Source: Poritiphilus flavus
GTDB lineage: Bacteria > Bacteroidota > Bacteroidia > Flavobacteriales > Flavobacteriaceae
Reading direction: 5' to 3'
DNA length: 64,000 nt
Assembly: GCF_009901585.1 (NCBI RefSeq)
Contig: NZ_WXYO01000001.1
Location: 310,001 to 374,000, forward strand
Below the pieces are notes generated by a model that did no database searches, had not been told where the DNA came from, and was given only the letters and a program-made list of their open reading frames with translations. This document shows positions 37,956 through 47,116 of this stretch, piece after piece. Position 1 is the first letter of the stretch. Every line of letters begins with the position of its first letter. A program made the position numbers and the translations under genes.

Positions 37956-39470
37956 ATGTTGCTAAAGATGAACAAAATATCCAAGAGCTTTGGTGAAGTA
38001 GCCGTACTGAAAAGTATTGACCTTAAACTGGAAAAAGGCCAGTTGCTGGGATTGGTAGGGGAAAATGGCGCCGGAAAATCAACACTGATGAATATCCTGG
38101 GTGGTCTTTTCGCTCCAAGCCGCGGAACAATGGAATTGAATGCAGAACCCTTTATTCCTAATTCACCAAATGATGCCCTGAAAGCGGGTATTGCCTTTGT
38201 GCATCAGGAGCTAAATCTGTTCACCAATTTAACAGTTATGGAGAATCTATTCATTTCAGATTTTCCAAAAAAGAGCATGTTGGGGCTTTCCTTTTTGGAC
38301 CGGAAAAAAGCCATTCGAAAGACCGATGAACTTCTATCCGAAATGGGGCTTTCCATTTCCCCACTTGCCAAGGTAGACCAACTAACGGCGGCCCAGCAGC
38401 AATTACTGGAAATCACTAAGATCCTGAACAACTCCCCACAAATCATCATTTTTGATGAACCAACTACTTCACTGACCAGATATGAAACAGAAAAGCTTTT
38501 CTCATTAATCAGGAAATTAAAAGCAGATGGTACTGGCATCATTTATATAAGCCATAATCTGGAAGATGTGATGTTGTTGGCAGATCAGATAATGGTACTT
38601 AGAGATGGTCAACTGATCTGTCAGGAGGACAAAACTGCCCTTAGCATTCCAAAATTGGTCAAAGCTATGGTCGGTAGAGACCTGGACCAGTACTTTCCGA
38701 GCAGAACTACAATGCCTGCTGAGGAAAATTTGTTAGAAGTGAAGCATTTGTTCGGAGGACTGGTGCAGGAGGTCTCTTTTTCGATAAGGAAACAAGAAGT
38801 CCTTGGATTTTACGGCTTGGTCGGCGCAGGGCGTTCAGAGCTAGCCCGTTTACTTTATGGTTTGGACCCATTTACAAGCGGGAATATCCGTTGGAAACGG
38901 AACAAAATATCAAAACCTAGTCCTACCAAATGGGTGCATGAGGGAATGGCTTTTCTAACTGAGAACAGAAGGGAAGAAGGTCTGATGATACAACAGTCCA
39001 TAGAAAAAAATATTCAACTTGCCGGACTAACAAAAGAGCGTAGCTTAGGGAATCTTATCCCCAAGCAGATAATCAAGAATAAGGTCAGGCAACAAGCCAA
39101 TGCCAATAAGATTAAGTATCATGATATTTCACGACAAGCAGTTGCCACACTTAGTGGTGGTAATCAACAAAAAGTGGTTCTCGCTAAATGGTTATTGTTA
39201 GGTCCGGAGCTATTGATATTGGACGAACCTACCAAGGGTATTGATATTGGAGCCAGACATGAAATTTACACTTTGACCAACAATTTGGTTAAGGCCGGTT
39301 CCAGTATTCTTTTGATATCGTCTGACATTGAAGAGTTAATAGGGCTATGTGATCGAATTTTGGTGATGAGCGAAGGTCGGTTAACCAAGGAGTTTCAAAA
39401 GGGTTCCTTTGACCGGTCGAACATATTAGCGGCGGCATTACATGGCCAGGAAAAAGATGAAAAGCGATAA
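37956..39470 (+). CDS. RbsA-type sugar ABC transporter ATP-binding protein
   Basis: 504 residues with two fused nucleotide-binding domains, usual for the CUT2 family. First domain: Walker A GENGAGKST, Walker B IIIFDEPTTSL. Second domain: degenerate P loop GLVGAGRSEL, signature LSGGNQQKVVLAKW, Walker B LLILDEPTKGID. Energises import with the two permeases and the binding protein that follow. Starts 1 bp after the permease stop and ends 2 bp before the next start. Confidence 0.95.
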   Translation: MLLKMNKISKSFGEVAVLKSIDLKLEKGQLLGLVGENGAGKSTLMNILGGLFAPSRGTMELNAEPFIPNSPNDALKAGIAFVHQELNLFTNLTVMENLFISDFPKKSMLGLSFLDRKKAIRKTDELLSEMGLSISPLAKVDQLTAAQQQLLEITKILNNSPQIIIFDEPTTSLTRYETEKLFSLIRKLKADGTGIIYISHNLEDVMLLADQIMVLRDGQLICQEDKTALSIPKLVKAMVGRDLDQYFPSRTTMPAEENLLEVKHLFGGLVQEVSFSIRKQEVLGFYGLVGAGRSELARLLYGLDPFTSGNIRWKRNKISKPSPTKWVHEGMAFLTENRREEGLMIQQSIEKNIQLAGLTKERSLGNLIPKQIIKNKVRQQANANKIKYHDISRQAVATLSGGNQQKVVLAKWLLLGPELLILDEPTKGIDIGARHEIYTLTNNLVKAGSSILLISSDIEELIGLCDRILVMSEGRLTKEFQKGSFDRSNILAAALHGQEKDEKR

Positions 39471-39472
39471 GG

Positions 39473-40447
39473 ATGAAGTGGATCTTGAACAAAAATATGC
39501 AGCGCCTCCTCGACAATTCTACAATGGTCCTATTTGCGTTGACCGTTCTCTTTTTTAGTTTGCTGTCTCCAGAGTTTTTTTCCTTTAATAACTTTTTCAA
39601 CATTCTGGTGCAGGGAGCCGCACTCGCGATTTTGGCCACCGGTATGACGTTTGTATTATTGACTGCCGGCATTGACCTATCTGTAGGCTCTATCATGTTC
39701 CTGGTAGGGGTGATTTCCGGAAAAATGGTCGTTTCGGGGTTGCCCTTGTGGTTTGCCGGTGTTATCGTACTAGGCATTGGTCTTGCATTTGGGTTTGTAA
39801 ATGCCTTGTTTATTTTTCGATTAAAAGTAATTCCGTTTATCGTTACCCTGGCGACTTTCTACGCAGGGCGTGGTCTGGGACTTTTAATTTCGGATACCCG
39901 GGCCATTAATTTACCTGAATCACTTCTAAAATTAGGATCCGGTAAAATCTGGGGTATTCCTGTTCCCATTCTCCTGATGTTGATTGTAGTCTTCCTGGCG
40001 TACTTCATCCTGACCAGAACGAACTTTGGAAAGCACGTTTATGCGGTAGGTCATGACCCTGAGAAATCGAGAAAAGCGGGTATTTCAGTGAATAGGGTTT
40101 TATTGAAAGTGTATTTGATCTGCGGTTTCTGTGCGGCATTGGGCGGTCTTGTGGCAATCTCACAACTAGGGGCCATTTCCCCTACTTTTGGGTTACAAAG
40201 TGAGTTTATGGCCATAGCAGCGGCCATTTTGGGAGGAACCAGCCTGTTTGGCGGGCGCGGTAGCGTGTTCCCCGGTACCCTGATCGGGGTCCTTTTGATT
40301 CAGTCCATCCAAAATGGATTGGTCATGATCAACGCCGACCCTTATCTGCATCCGCTGATTACAGGAAGCATTATTTTCTTAATTGTCATGATAGACAGCT
40401 TGCAAAACATGCGAAGAAAAAAAGCTAAAAAACTGGGATTGAATTAA
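39473..40447 (+). CDS. RbsC-type sugar ABC transporter permease (second)
   Basis: 324 residues, paralogue of 36980-37954. Conserved TGMTFVLLTAGIDLSVGSI, VIPFIVTLATFYAGRG and AAILGGTSLFGGRGS. Two different permeases in one CUT2 operon suggest a heterodimeric channel. Confidence 0.94.
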   Translation: MKWILNKNMQRLLDNSTMVLFALTVLFFSLLSPEFFSFNNFFNILVQGAALAILATGMTFVLLTAGIDLSVGSIMFLVGVISGKMVVSGLPLWFAGVIVLGIGLAFGFVNALFIFRLKVIPFIVTLATFYAGRGLGLLISDTRAINLPESLLKLGSGKIWGIPVPILLMLIVVFLAYFILTRTNFGKHVYAVGHDPEKSRKAGISVNRVLLKVYLICGFCAALGGLVAISQLGAISPTFGLQSEFMAIAAAILGGTSLFGGRGSVFPGTLIGVLLIQSIQNGLVMINADPYLHPLITGSIIFLIVMIDSLQNMRRKKAKKLGLN

Positions 40448-40460
40448 AACGAGATCAATA

Positions 40461-41441
40461 ATGGGGTACAAAGGTTTAATCGCGCTTTTAGGTATATTCA
40501 CTTTATTTTTTTCTTGCAGACAGCCCAAGGAGAAAACATTAATCGGGATCTCATTTGAAACGCTACAGACAGAATACTGGGTGGCCAGCATTGATGCTTT
40601 GAAGGCCAGTTGTGAGGAAAACGAACTTGACTACCTGGAGGCGGTTGCGAACAGCGACGCCAACCGACAATTCGAGCAGGTAAATAATTTTATTTCTCGT
40701 GGGGTAGACGGTATTGTCATAGCCCCCAAAGATGCCCATACGGTGATTCCCATCATCAAGGCAGCCAATCGGGCTGGTATCCCTATTGTGGTTTATAACC
40801 GATTACCTGCGTTGAATAAAGGTACCTATACGACAATAGTGGCCGACAATTATGAAATCACCAAAAAAACCGTTCGCTATATGGGTGATTTGGCCAGGAC
40901 GTCCGGAAAGAAATACAAAGCGATGATCCTAATTGGGGATTTAGGAGATACCAACGCTGTTATGAGAAGGAAAGGTTTTAACGATGCGATTCGCGAATAT
41001 TCAGATGTTATTGAGCTAGTTGCTGAAGTACCGACAGAATGGAACCAGGAAAAAGCGCTGGCTGGAGTTACCAATGCGCTTCAGGCAAACCCTGATATCG
41101 GGTTCATATTCTCCTCTTCCGATTTTCTGTTCCCTTCGGTGATTTCTGCCTTAAAAAACGCTGACAAATACTATCCCATAGGTCATGAAAAACATATCAT
41201 ACTTGGCGGGTTCGATGGAGACGCAATGGCCTACAAGATGCTAAAAAGTGGCCACCTGGATGTAACCGGTGTTCAGAATGTCTACTACGAATGCGATTTG
41301 GCTCTTAGAGCAATTATGGGTATTTTGGAAGATAAGCCATTAGATCGAATTCTTATTGACCCCGGCTTCATTATCCACCAGCAGAACCTTGAACAAATGT
41401 CCACCTACATGTGGGGTGCAGGGCTCAACAGTACAGAATGA
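40461..41441 (+). CDS. Sugar-binding lipoprotein of the ABC transporter (Peripla_BP_4)
   Basis: 326 residues. Lipoprotein signal (LFFSC, Cys about 16), then the RbsB-like fold: IGISFETLQTEYWVASIDAL, DANRQFEQVNNFISRGVDGI, VIAPKDAHTVIPIIKAANRA and GIPIVVYNRLP, with the second lobe from VADNYEITKK. The Peripla_BP_4 (PF13407) family contains the D-apiose-binding proteins of other bacteria. Its TGA overlaps the ATG of the next gene. Confidence 0.92.
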   Translation: MGYKGLIALLGIFTLFFSCRQPKEKTLIGISFETLQTEYWVASIDALKASCEENELDYLEAVANSDANRQFEQVNNFISRGVDGIVIAPKDAHTVIPIIKAANRAGIPIVVYNRLPALNKGTYTTIVADNYEITKKTVRYMGDLARTSGKKYKAMILIGDLGDTNAVMRRKGFNDAIREYSDVIELVAEVPTEWNQEKALAGVTNALQANPDIGFIFSSSDFLFPSVISALKNADKYYPIGHEKHIILGGFDGDAMAYKMLKSGHLDVTGVQNVYYECDLALRAIMGILEDKPLDRILIDPGFIIHQQNLEQMSTYMWGAGLNSTE

Positions 41442-43156
41442 TACAGCAAGGCCACTCCATAATCTTGAATGCAGGCAAGTTGCACATGCTTTTCGAAAAC
41501 GGCTTTCTTCGTTATGTGCGTCTTGGAAGAGAAGAATTTGTTCGCATGATCTATTTTGCAGTACGAGATGCAAATTGGGGCACTGTTCCATATCGTATAG
41601 AGGGAATCTCTACCCAGGTAGACGACAAGGCCTTTGAAATCTCTTATGAAGCTATTTGTCAACAGGGGGAGATCGATTTTCGGTGGAAATGTAATATTGT
41701 CGGAAAAGAAAATCGTATTTTCTTCAGTATAGCAGGGCGGTCGCATAGTAATTTTTACGCCAACCGAATTGGTTTTTGTTTATTACACCCGATCAGGAAC
41801 CACGCGGGCTTACCCATTGAGATCGAACATTCCATTGGAAGAACAAACAGCTATAGTTTCCCGGAGAACGTAAGCCCACATCAGCCCTTTACGGACATCA
41901 GTAAAATGGAATGGGAACTTGAATCAGGTAGCGCATTCCTTGACTTTAAAGGGGCCGGTTTTGAAACGGAAGACCAAAGAAATTGGCTGGATGCATCCTA
42001 TAAGACCTATTGTACTCCACTGGAGCTACCATTTCCTGTATTGGTCAGGCCGCAAGACGAGGTAAGCCAGTCCATTTTGCTGAAGGTTGAGCCAAAACCC
42101 TCGTTTAAAAAACACGGCTTTTCCAATAAGCACTTCCTATCCATTTCAGATAACCACAGCCCTCTGCCCGCTATCGGGCTGGAATCTAATAAAGATGCTC
42201 TCAACCCCTGGACTATAAACAGATTAAAGGCCCTGAAATTAAGCCATGTCAGGGTTGAATTGAAATTTGATCTGGAATCCTGGCAAACAGATCTTAAATT
42301 GCGTTGTGCTCAAGCCAATATGCTGGGGGTACCTATATCCCTGCTGGTATTTGCGAATGAAAACAGAACATTATTAAGTGAAAGGCTCTCTCAGATAGCA
42401 TGGAGCACCTTTGATATTTGCGAGGTCACCGTAATCGACTCCCAAAACAAATCGGCTGGCGAAGCATTCCTGGCATCTGTGCTTCCTGTTGTAAAAAGCT
42501 TTTTTCCGAACATCCCTTTGGGTAGCGGAACAGACTTTTACTTTGCCGAATTCAATAGACAAGCTCCCCCCATGGATGAGCTCGATTTTTGTTCGTTTTC
42601 AGCAAACCCCCAGGTTCATGCCTTTGATAATAGGTCCATTATGGAAACGGCATCCTCTTTTGAAGATGTAACAAAAAGCGCAAAAATACTTTCCGGGGGA
42701 AAGCCTGTACACATCTCCCCCATCACCTTAAAACCCAGATCCAATCCGGATGCCACAGAAGAACTTTCTTCAGAGCGTCAAATACAAATACGGGTAGATG
42801 AAAGGCAAAAGGGATCTTTGTGCGCCCATTGGACGTTGGCTTCCATCAAATATTTGTCAACAGCAGGAGCTGCTTCGGCCAGCTTTTTTCAAACTACCGG
42901 CAATGAAGGTCTGCTAAGACAAGAAGAAAAGCGAGTATTTCCTGTGTTCAAAATCTTCGAGTTTTTAGGGCGATATAAAGGCGGGCATTTGATACATTCT
43001 TTCAGTTCATCACCGCTGGAGTTTGAAGGGTTGGTATTGCGATACAAAGAAAAGATCTATGCAGTCCTGGCGAATTTTACCGCTGAACCGATAACTATAA
43101 ATTTCCAGGACAAATCCATCACATTGAAGGCCAGAGAGCTGAAGTTCCTGGAGTAG
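41438..43156 (+). CDS. ApnL-like protein, candidate D-apionate lactonase
   Basis: 572 residues from ATG 41438, overlapping the TGA of the binding-protein gene (ATGA). No signal peptide, so cytoplasmic. The N-terminal beta domain has GFLRYVRLGREEFVRMIYFA, VRDANWGTVPYRIEGI and NRIGFCLLHPIRNHAGLPIE; the central part looks like a TIM barrel (LSHVRVELKFDLESWQTDL, PLGSGTDFYFAEFNR) and the C terminus is a beta-sandwich. This architecture and the neighbours (Gfo/Idh/MocA dehydrogenase, ApnO-like, OiaC-like, CUT2 transporter) match my recollection of D-apionate lactonase, about 600 residues. The lactonase call rests on memory of the family plus context and was not checked by alignment. Confidence 0.55.
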   Translation: MIQQGHSIILNAGKLHMLFENGFLRYVRLGREEFVRMIYFAVRDANWGTVPYRIEGISTQVDDKAFEISYEAICQQGEIDFRWKCNIVGKENRIFFSIAGRSHSNFYANRIGFCLLHPIRNHAGLPIEIEHSIGRTNSYSFPENVSPHQPFTDISKMEWELESGSAFLDFKGAGFETEDQRNWLDASYKTYCTPLELPFPVLVRPQDEVSQSILLKVEPKPSFKKHGFSNKHFLSISDNHSPLPAIGLESNKDALNPWTINRLKALKLSHVRVELKFDLESWQTDLKLRCAQANMLGVPISLLVFANENRTLLSERLSQIAWSTFDICEVTVIDSQNKSAGEAFLASVLPVVKSFFPNIPLGSGTDFYFAEFNRQAPPMDELDFCSFSANPQVHAFDNRSIMETASSFEDVTKSAKILSGGKPVHISPITLKPRSNPDATEELSSERQIQIRVDERQKGSLCAHWTLASIKYLSTAGAASASFFQTTGNEGLLRQEEKRVFPVFKIFEFLGRYKGGHLIHSFSSSPLEFEGLVLRYKEKIYAVLANFTAEPITINFQDKSITLKARELKFLE

Positions 43157-43157
43157 T

Positions 43158-44177
43158 TTAATCCAAACGGATCAGCATGTCTTCCTCTGCTGATTCATAA
43201 CTTTTCCAAACCAGTTCTACCGTTTTTAAGTTGTCCGCCCCGGTGGTCTCCGCCTCTCCTCCTTTTAAACCTTTCAAGATATCCCGTTGACAATCTACTA
43301 TACTGGAATGCACAACAGCGTATTCCGGGTCGGCCCAAGGATAAACTTTTGGCCTTATAACCTCAGAAACTGTTCCGCCAGAGGTAGTGGTTTTAAGGGT
43401 ATAGTCGTGGGTCAGTGCCAAAGATCCCCTGGATCCTTCCACCGAGACCAGTACCTGTGGAAACGATTCTTTTTCCAGTTTTGAGGCGTATGACATTTCT
43501 GCAAAGCACGTCATCTGGTTTTGCATCTTCATCAGTACATTGGCCACATCTTCTCCTCTTATGTTTTTGTTGATACGGCGGGTCGTACAATACAAGCTTT
43601 GAGCCTCACCAAACAAAAATCGGCAAACATCGAGTACATGCGATCCAATATCCGTGAGAATAAAATGGTCCAATTCGGCCAGAAAGGGTTGGTTGTCAAA
43701 GACCGGGAATGCGCTACAGAAAGATACCCTTGCCTTAAATGCGGTTCCGATCACCCCGGAATCCATAACTTCTTTCAATTTTCGGATGGGCGCCTGCCAC
43801 CTGAAATTTTCGTTGATAAAGAACTTTACTCCCTGGGCTGAACATATGGAAACTAATTCTTGAGATTCCAGTAACGAGGGTGCCATGGGTTTCTGGCAGA
43901 CAATATCCAGGCCATGTTCCGCAGCCATTTTTGCCAGGGGTAAATGGGTTTCCGCATTGGTGCAAATATCGACAAAGTCCAAATCCTCATTTGCAATTAA
44001 CGCTTCCGGGCTATCATATATAGCGGGTATCCCAAAAGTTTGGGCAAGCTTTTCAGCTTTGGACCTTGTTCGATTATAGGCCGCGACGCATTGAACTCCC
44101 TCAAGTTCCTGCCAGCCCGGGATTTGAAAATTCGCCCAAAATCCAGTACCGAAAATCGCAAATTTCAGTTTTTCCAT
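43158..44177 (-). CDS. Gfo/Idh/MocA dehydrogenase, candidate D-apiose dehydrogenase
   Basis: 339 residues, cytoplasmic. Rossmann start AIFGTGFWANFQIPGWQEL, CVAAYNRTRSKAEKLA, DFVDICTNAETHLPLAKMAA and VCQKPMAPSLLESQELVSI (family Lys), then TDIGSHVLDVCRFLFGE of the C-terminal domain. Convergent with the ApnL-like gene (1 bp between their stops). In characterised apiose pathways the first step is NAD+-dependent oxidation of D-apiose to apionolactone by a Gfo/Idh/MocA enzyme; the assignment here follows from context. Confidence 0.88.
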   Translation of the reverse strand: MEKLKFAIFGTGFWANFQIPGWQELEGVQCVAAYNRTRSKAEKLAQTFGIPAIYDSPEALIANEDLDFVDICTNAETHLPLAKMAAEHGLDIVCQKPMAPSLLESQELVSICSAQGVKFFINENFRWQAPIRKLKEVMDSGVIGTAFKARVSFCSAFPVFDNQPFLAELDHFILTDIGSHVLDVCRFLFGEAQSLYCTTRRINKNIRGEDVANVLMKMQNQMTCFAEMSYASKLEKESFPQVLVSVEGSRGSLALTHDYTLKTTTSGGTVSEVIRPKVYPWADPEYAVVHSSIVDCQRDILKGLKGGEAETTGADNLKTVELVWKSYESAEEDMLIRLD

Positions 44178-44243
44178 TCCAATTCACATAATCGACTTAC
44201 TATCATCTATGCTCAAAAACTGCTCTTTCCTGACAGTAGCTCA

Positions 44244-45077
44244 TTATTTAGTTGTTATATCCTTTACCTGTTCCTTAATGTCATCCATTTCAAAGATTCT
44301 TTGCCAATTTTCTTTAAACAAAATTGGTTTTGCCCGTTTACTGATTTTATAGGCAGCATCTGAAAACGACCCATTCACCTCTTTAAACAAGACCGCGATC
44401 TGAATTCTTAAATGTCCCATTACAAAATCTCTTGCTGCGGGCTCAGGTACACCGAGCTCTAGCACTTTGTCATAACCTTCTTTTACGACTTCCATGGCAG
44501 TTTGGGCGAGAGTCTCTACCATCGCCGGTTCCAAAATGGCCATCTGCTCCAGCGTAATTCGGTGTGTTTTATCGATGGGGGCGTACATTTGTTGTGAAAT
44601 CGTTTCTCCAAGCTCATAATGGTCTTCCGATCCGTGCATTAAGGCCACCACAATGGATTGTTTAGCGCTTATCCCTCCATAAAAGTCCCTAAAATCGCTT
44701 TCGGTTGCTTCCCAATTAAAGATCCCGGGATGACAAGGATGTGCAATAACATAACCTAAATCTTCTCTGTGTGTGATAACTCCATCCAAAGGCGCGGCCG
44801 GATCTAAGGTCAACACCAGTGCTCCCGACTTCATTTGCGGAATCACGGTTTCTGAAATGGCTCCAATAGCGACATCCGGCACAGCCAAAATTACCACATC
44901 TGCGAGGGGAATCTCTTCATTAGCACTGCTAATGTTGACCCCTCTCTCTTTTAAGTTTTGTATTCCCTGGTCCGAAATTTCCACATATTTGACATTGTAT
45001 TCGGGATGTTTTAGAAAATTATCGGTAAGCCGACACCCCATTTTACCGCCGGCTCCCATTAATACTATCTTTTTCAT
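44244..45077 (-). CDS. apnO: ApnO-like D-apionate oxidoisomerase
   Basis: 277 residues. N-terminal Rossmann fold (IVLMGAGGKMGCRLTDNFL; DVVILAVPDVAIGAIS) joined to a C-terminal helical domain of the phosphogluconate-dehydrogenase-like type (IVVALMHGSEDHYELGE, EQMAILEPAMVETLAQTA, AARDFVMGHLRIQIAVLF). HPCHPGIFNW lies in the linker. ApnO oxidises and isomerises D-apionate to 3-oxo-isoapionate with NAD+. It is 1 bp from the TIM-barrel gene upstream. Gene symbol given from family layout plus context; experimental support is absent. Confidence 0.68.
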   Translation of the reverse strand: MKKIVLMGAGGKMGCRLTDNFLKHPEYNVKYVEISDQGIQNLKERGVNISSANEEIPLADVVILAVPDVAIGAISETVIPQMKSGALVLTLDPAAPLDGVITHREDLGYVIAHPCHPGIFNWEATESDFRDFYGGISAKQSIVVALMHGSEDHYELGETISQQMYAPIDKTHRITLEQMAILEPAMVETLAQTAMEVVKEGYDKVLELGVPEPAARDFVMGHLRIQIAVLFKEVNGSFSDAAYKISKRAKPILFKENWQRIFEMDDIKEQVKDITTK

Positions 45078-45078
45078 G

Positions 45079-45900
45079 TTATTCCGTTTTTGCTATGATT
45101 TTTTTTAGATATGAAATGCTTTCCCCGGCCCACAAATGCTCCCGCTTTATGGTTTCTTCCAACGTATTTAAATAATCTGACCAGACTTCTAAGGTTATTG
45201 AAATCAACTTTAGATTTTTAGCTAGAAAATCAATGAGGAAAGGAATGTCAATGATTCCTGTTCCGGCAGCACAACCTAACACCTTGAATCCCATTTTGTG
45301 TTCGAGTCTACGTATTGTAATGTCCTTGATGTGCAAGTTTACAGTATAAGCTCCCAAATTGCGAATTACCTCATGTATACCTTCGCCTGCTCCCAGGGAG
45401 TTGGCGGTATCCAAACATATCCCGACGTACTCCGGGTCTGTGCTTTCAACGATTTTGGCCAGGGAGGCCGAGGAAAGACGGTCATGGTTTTCAATTGCCA
45501 GTACAATTTCTCGCGATTTAAGTAAAGGCAGAAGCTCTTTAATGATTTCGATTATCCTTTCTACTTTAGGTTCATAATCCACATCATCAATAACTACCCT
45601 GATAAAGGGCGATCCAAAAGAGGAAGCGATTGGGACGAATTGTTCTATGCGCGCTTTGGTCAAACGCCTGGTGCCTACCTCGATTTGTACGCCCTCTTCC
45701 TTTGCCAAACCCACCAGCGACTCAAGTGCTTCGGATGAGAAATCCTGTAAGGGTATATTATCCCCTATCTGTAATCTGTCTACTCCGAATTCCACCGCTT
45801 TCTGTATCAATGCTTTTGCATTGCTGAGATTTCCATGAGAATCCTCCGGGCTGCCTACGGTCCAGGGAAAAGTATATGAACTGATACCCAACTTAGTCAT
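45079..45900 (-). CDS. Sugar isomerase/epimerase TIM barrel, candidate 3-oxo-isoapionate decarboxylase
   Basis: 273 residues, AP-endonuclease-2/xylose-isomerase-like fold: LGISSYTFPWTVG start, DRLQIGDNIPLQDF, IVLAIENHDRLSS (metal-binding Glu), GICLDTANSLGAGEG (metal-binding Asp), NLHIKDITIRR and ISITLEVW near the end (last metal Glu). OiaC enzymes of the apiose pathway belong to this superfamily and decarboxylate 3-oxo-isoapionate to L-erythrulose. First gene of the operon 45900-43158; its start lies 21 bp from a perfect inverted repeat. Confidence 0.85.
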   Translation of the reverse strand: MTKLGISSYTFPWTVGSPEDSHGNLSNAKALIQKAVEFGVDRLQIGDNIPLQDFSSEALESLVGLAKEEGVQIEVGTRRLTKARIEQFVPIASSFGSPFIRVVIDDVDYEPKVERIIEIIKELLPLLKSREIVLAIENHDRLSSASLAKIVESTDPEYVGICLDTANSLGAGEGIHEVIRNLGAYTVNLHIKDITIRRLEHKMGFKVLGCAAGTGIIDIPFLIDFLAKNLKLISITLEVWSDYLNTLEETIKREHLWAGESISYLKKIIAKTE

Positions 45901-45910
45901 GGCATAAAGT

Positions 45911-45967
45911 TAGAATAAGATCAAGGCCCGGGATATCATCGGATTTGCCTATATTTATCTTATTCTA
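45911..45967. promoter_or_regulatory. 11-bp perfect inverted repeat between divergent promoters
   Basis: TAGAATAAGAT (45911-45921) and its exact complement ATCTTATTCTA (45957-45967) with 35 bases between them, in the 117-bp gap between the catabolic operon and the AraC regulator gene. Two half-sites of this size and spacing fit a dimeric AraC-type activator. A further AAATAAGAC lies at about 46002-46011, and AATAAGATCAA recurs at 36969-36979 before the transporter operon. Confidence 0.6.
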
Positions 45968-46017
45968 TCCTAAAATGTGCCTTAGAAACCAAATCGGGCA
46001 AAATAAGACCAAATATA

Positions 46018-46896
46018 ATGACCTCTAAACCCGCCTTAAGACATATAAACCATCAAAAACATTGCTCATTTGTTATTAAGGAAGGGCCTTTTGATCTACA
46101 TACCAGTTGGCATTATCACAGTGAATTGGAGATCATGTTCTTTAAAAAAGGTAGGGTTGCCGCCATGATGGGGAATCGATTCACCGAATTTAACGAGGGT
46201 GAAATGGTACTATTGGGCCAGGATTTTCCTCATGTGATTTTTGAGCATTCAGATAAGTCAAGCCATTTAAACAACCAACCAGAAGGAGTAGTTATACAGT
46301 TTAGAGATGATTTCGCCGGCAAGGACTTCTTTAGAATACCGGAAATGGCAAGAATCCTTGCACTCTTCTCCAGGGCAGAAAACGGAATTCACTTTGACCA
46401 AAAGACTACGGCGAAGGTAAGGCGGTTTATCGATGGCATCTCAAAAAGAAACAGTACTCGCCAATTCCTGGATCTCTTGGAAATATTGATCGTACTTTCA
46501 GAAGAGAAAAGCCCGACTTTGTTGGCCACCAAGACGAAATATAACCGTTCAGAGCTGGATGAGTACCGAATGCAGCTCGTAAAGGAATACATTTATAAGA
46601 ATTTTAGAAATAAGATAAAACTCTCAGAGGTAGCTGAGTTAGTAAGTATGACCGAAACCTCTTTCTGCAGATACTACAAAAGGCTCACCTTAAAAAGCAT
46701 GACGCAAACATTGAATGAAATACGTATTTCCTATGCATGTGAATTGCTGCAAAAACAGCATACCAATGTTACGGAAGCATGTTATCAGAGTGGTTTCACT
46801 TCCCCTACTTTTTTTAGCAGAGTGTTTAAAAAAATTGTGGGCATGCCCCCATCGGCCTATAAATCATACGAAGGCAAGCAGGTAATTAGGTGGTAA
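46018..46896 (+). CDS. AraC-family transcriptional regulator with cupin sensor
   Basis: 292 residues. N-terminal cupin-like ligand domain (FDLHTSWHYHSELEIMFFKK, with the two His of the jelly roll, and EGEMVLLGQDFPHVI), C-terminal double helix-turn-helix (KLSEVAELVSMTETSFCRYY; ACYQSGFTSPTFFSRVFKKI, MPPSAYKSY). Typical size for sugar-responsive activators. Divergent from 45900-43158 and probably the regulator of that operon and of the transporter operon. Confidence 0.93.
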   Translation: MTSKPALRHINHQKHCSFVIKEGPFDLHTSWHYHSELEIMFFKKGRVAAMMGNRFTEFNEGEMVLLGQDFPHVIFEHSDKSSHLNNQPEGVVIQFRDDFAGKDFFRIPEMARILALFSRAENGIHFDQKTTAKVRRFIDGISKRNSTRQFLDLLEILIVLSEEKSPTLLATKTKYNRSELDEYRMQLVKEYIYKNFRNKIKLSEVAELVSMTETSFCRYYKRLTLKSMTQTLNEIRISYACELLQKQHTNVTEACYQSGFTSPTFFSRVFKKIVGMPPSAYKSYEGKQVIRW

Positions 46897-47116
46897 ATCG
46901 GTGTTTACCGTAATAAAAATGAAGGTTCTTTGGAACCAAAATCCATAAAGTATAAAAAGCCCTTCCTAAACTGGCTGGAACCAAAAAATCCATCTCAGGC
47001 ATAGCGTGGATTTTTCGCTGTAGTTATTGGTGGATTCTTGCCTTGGAGAACGAAAAATCAGTTATATTTCGAGCTGTAATTCAACCTCTGAAAACCACTT
47101 AAAGCACTACCAACCC

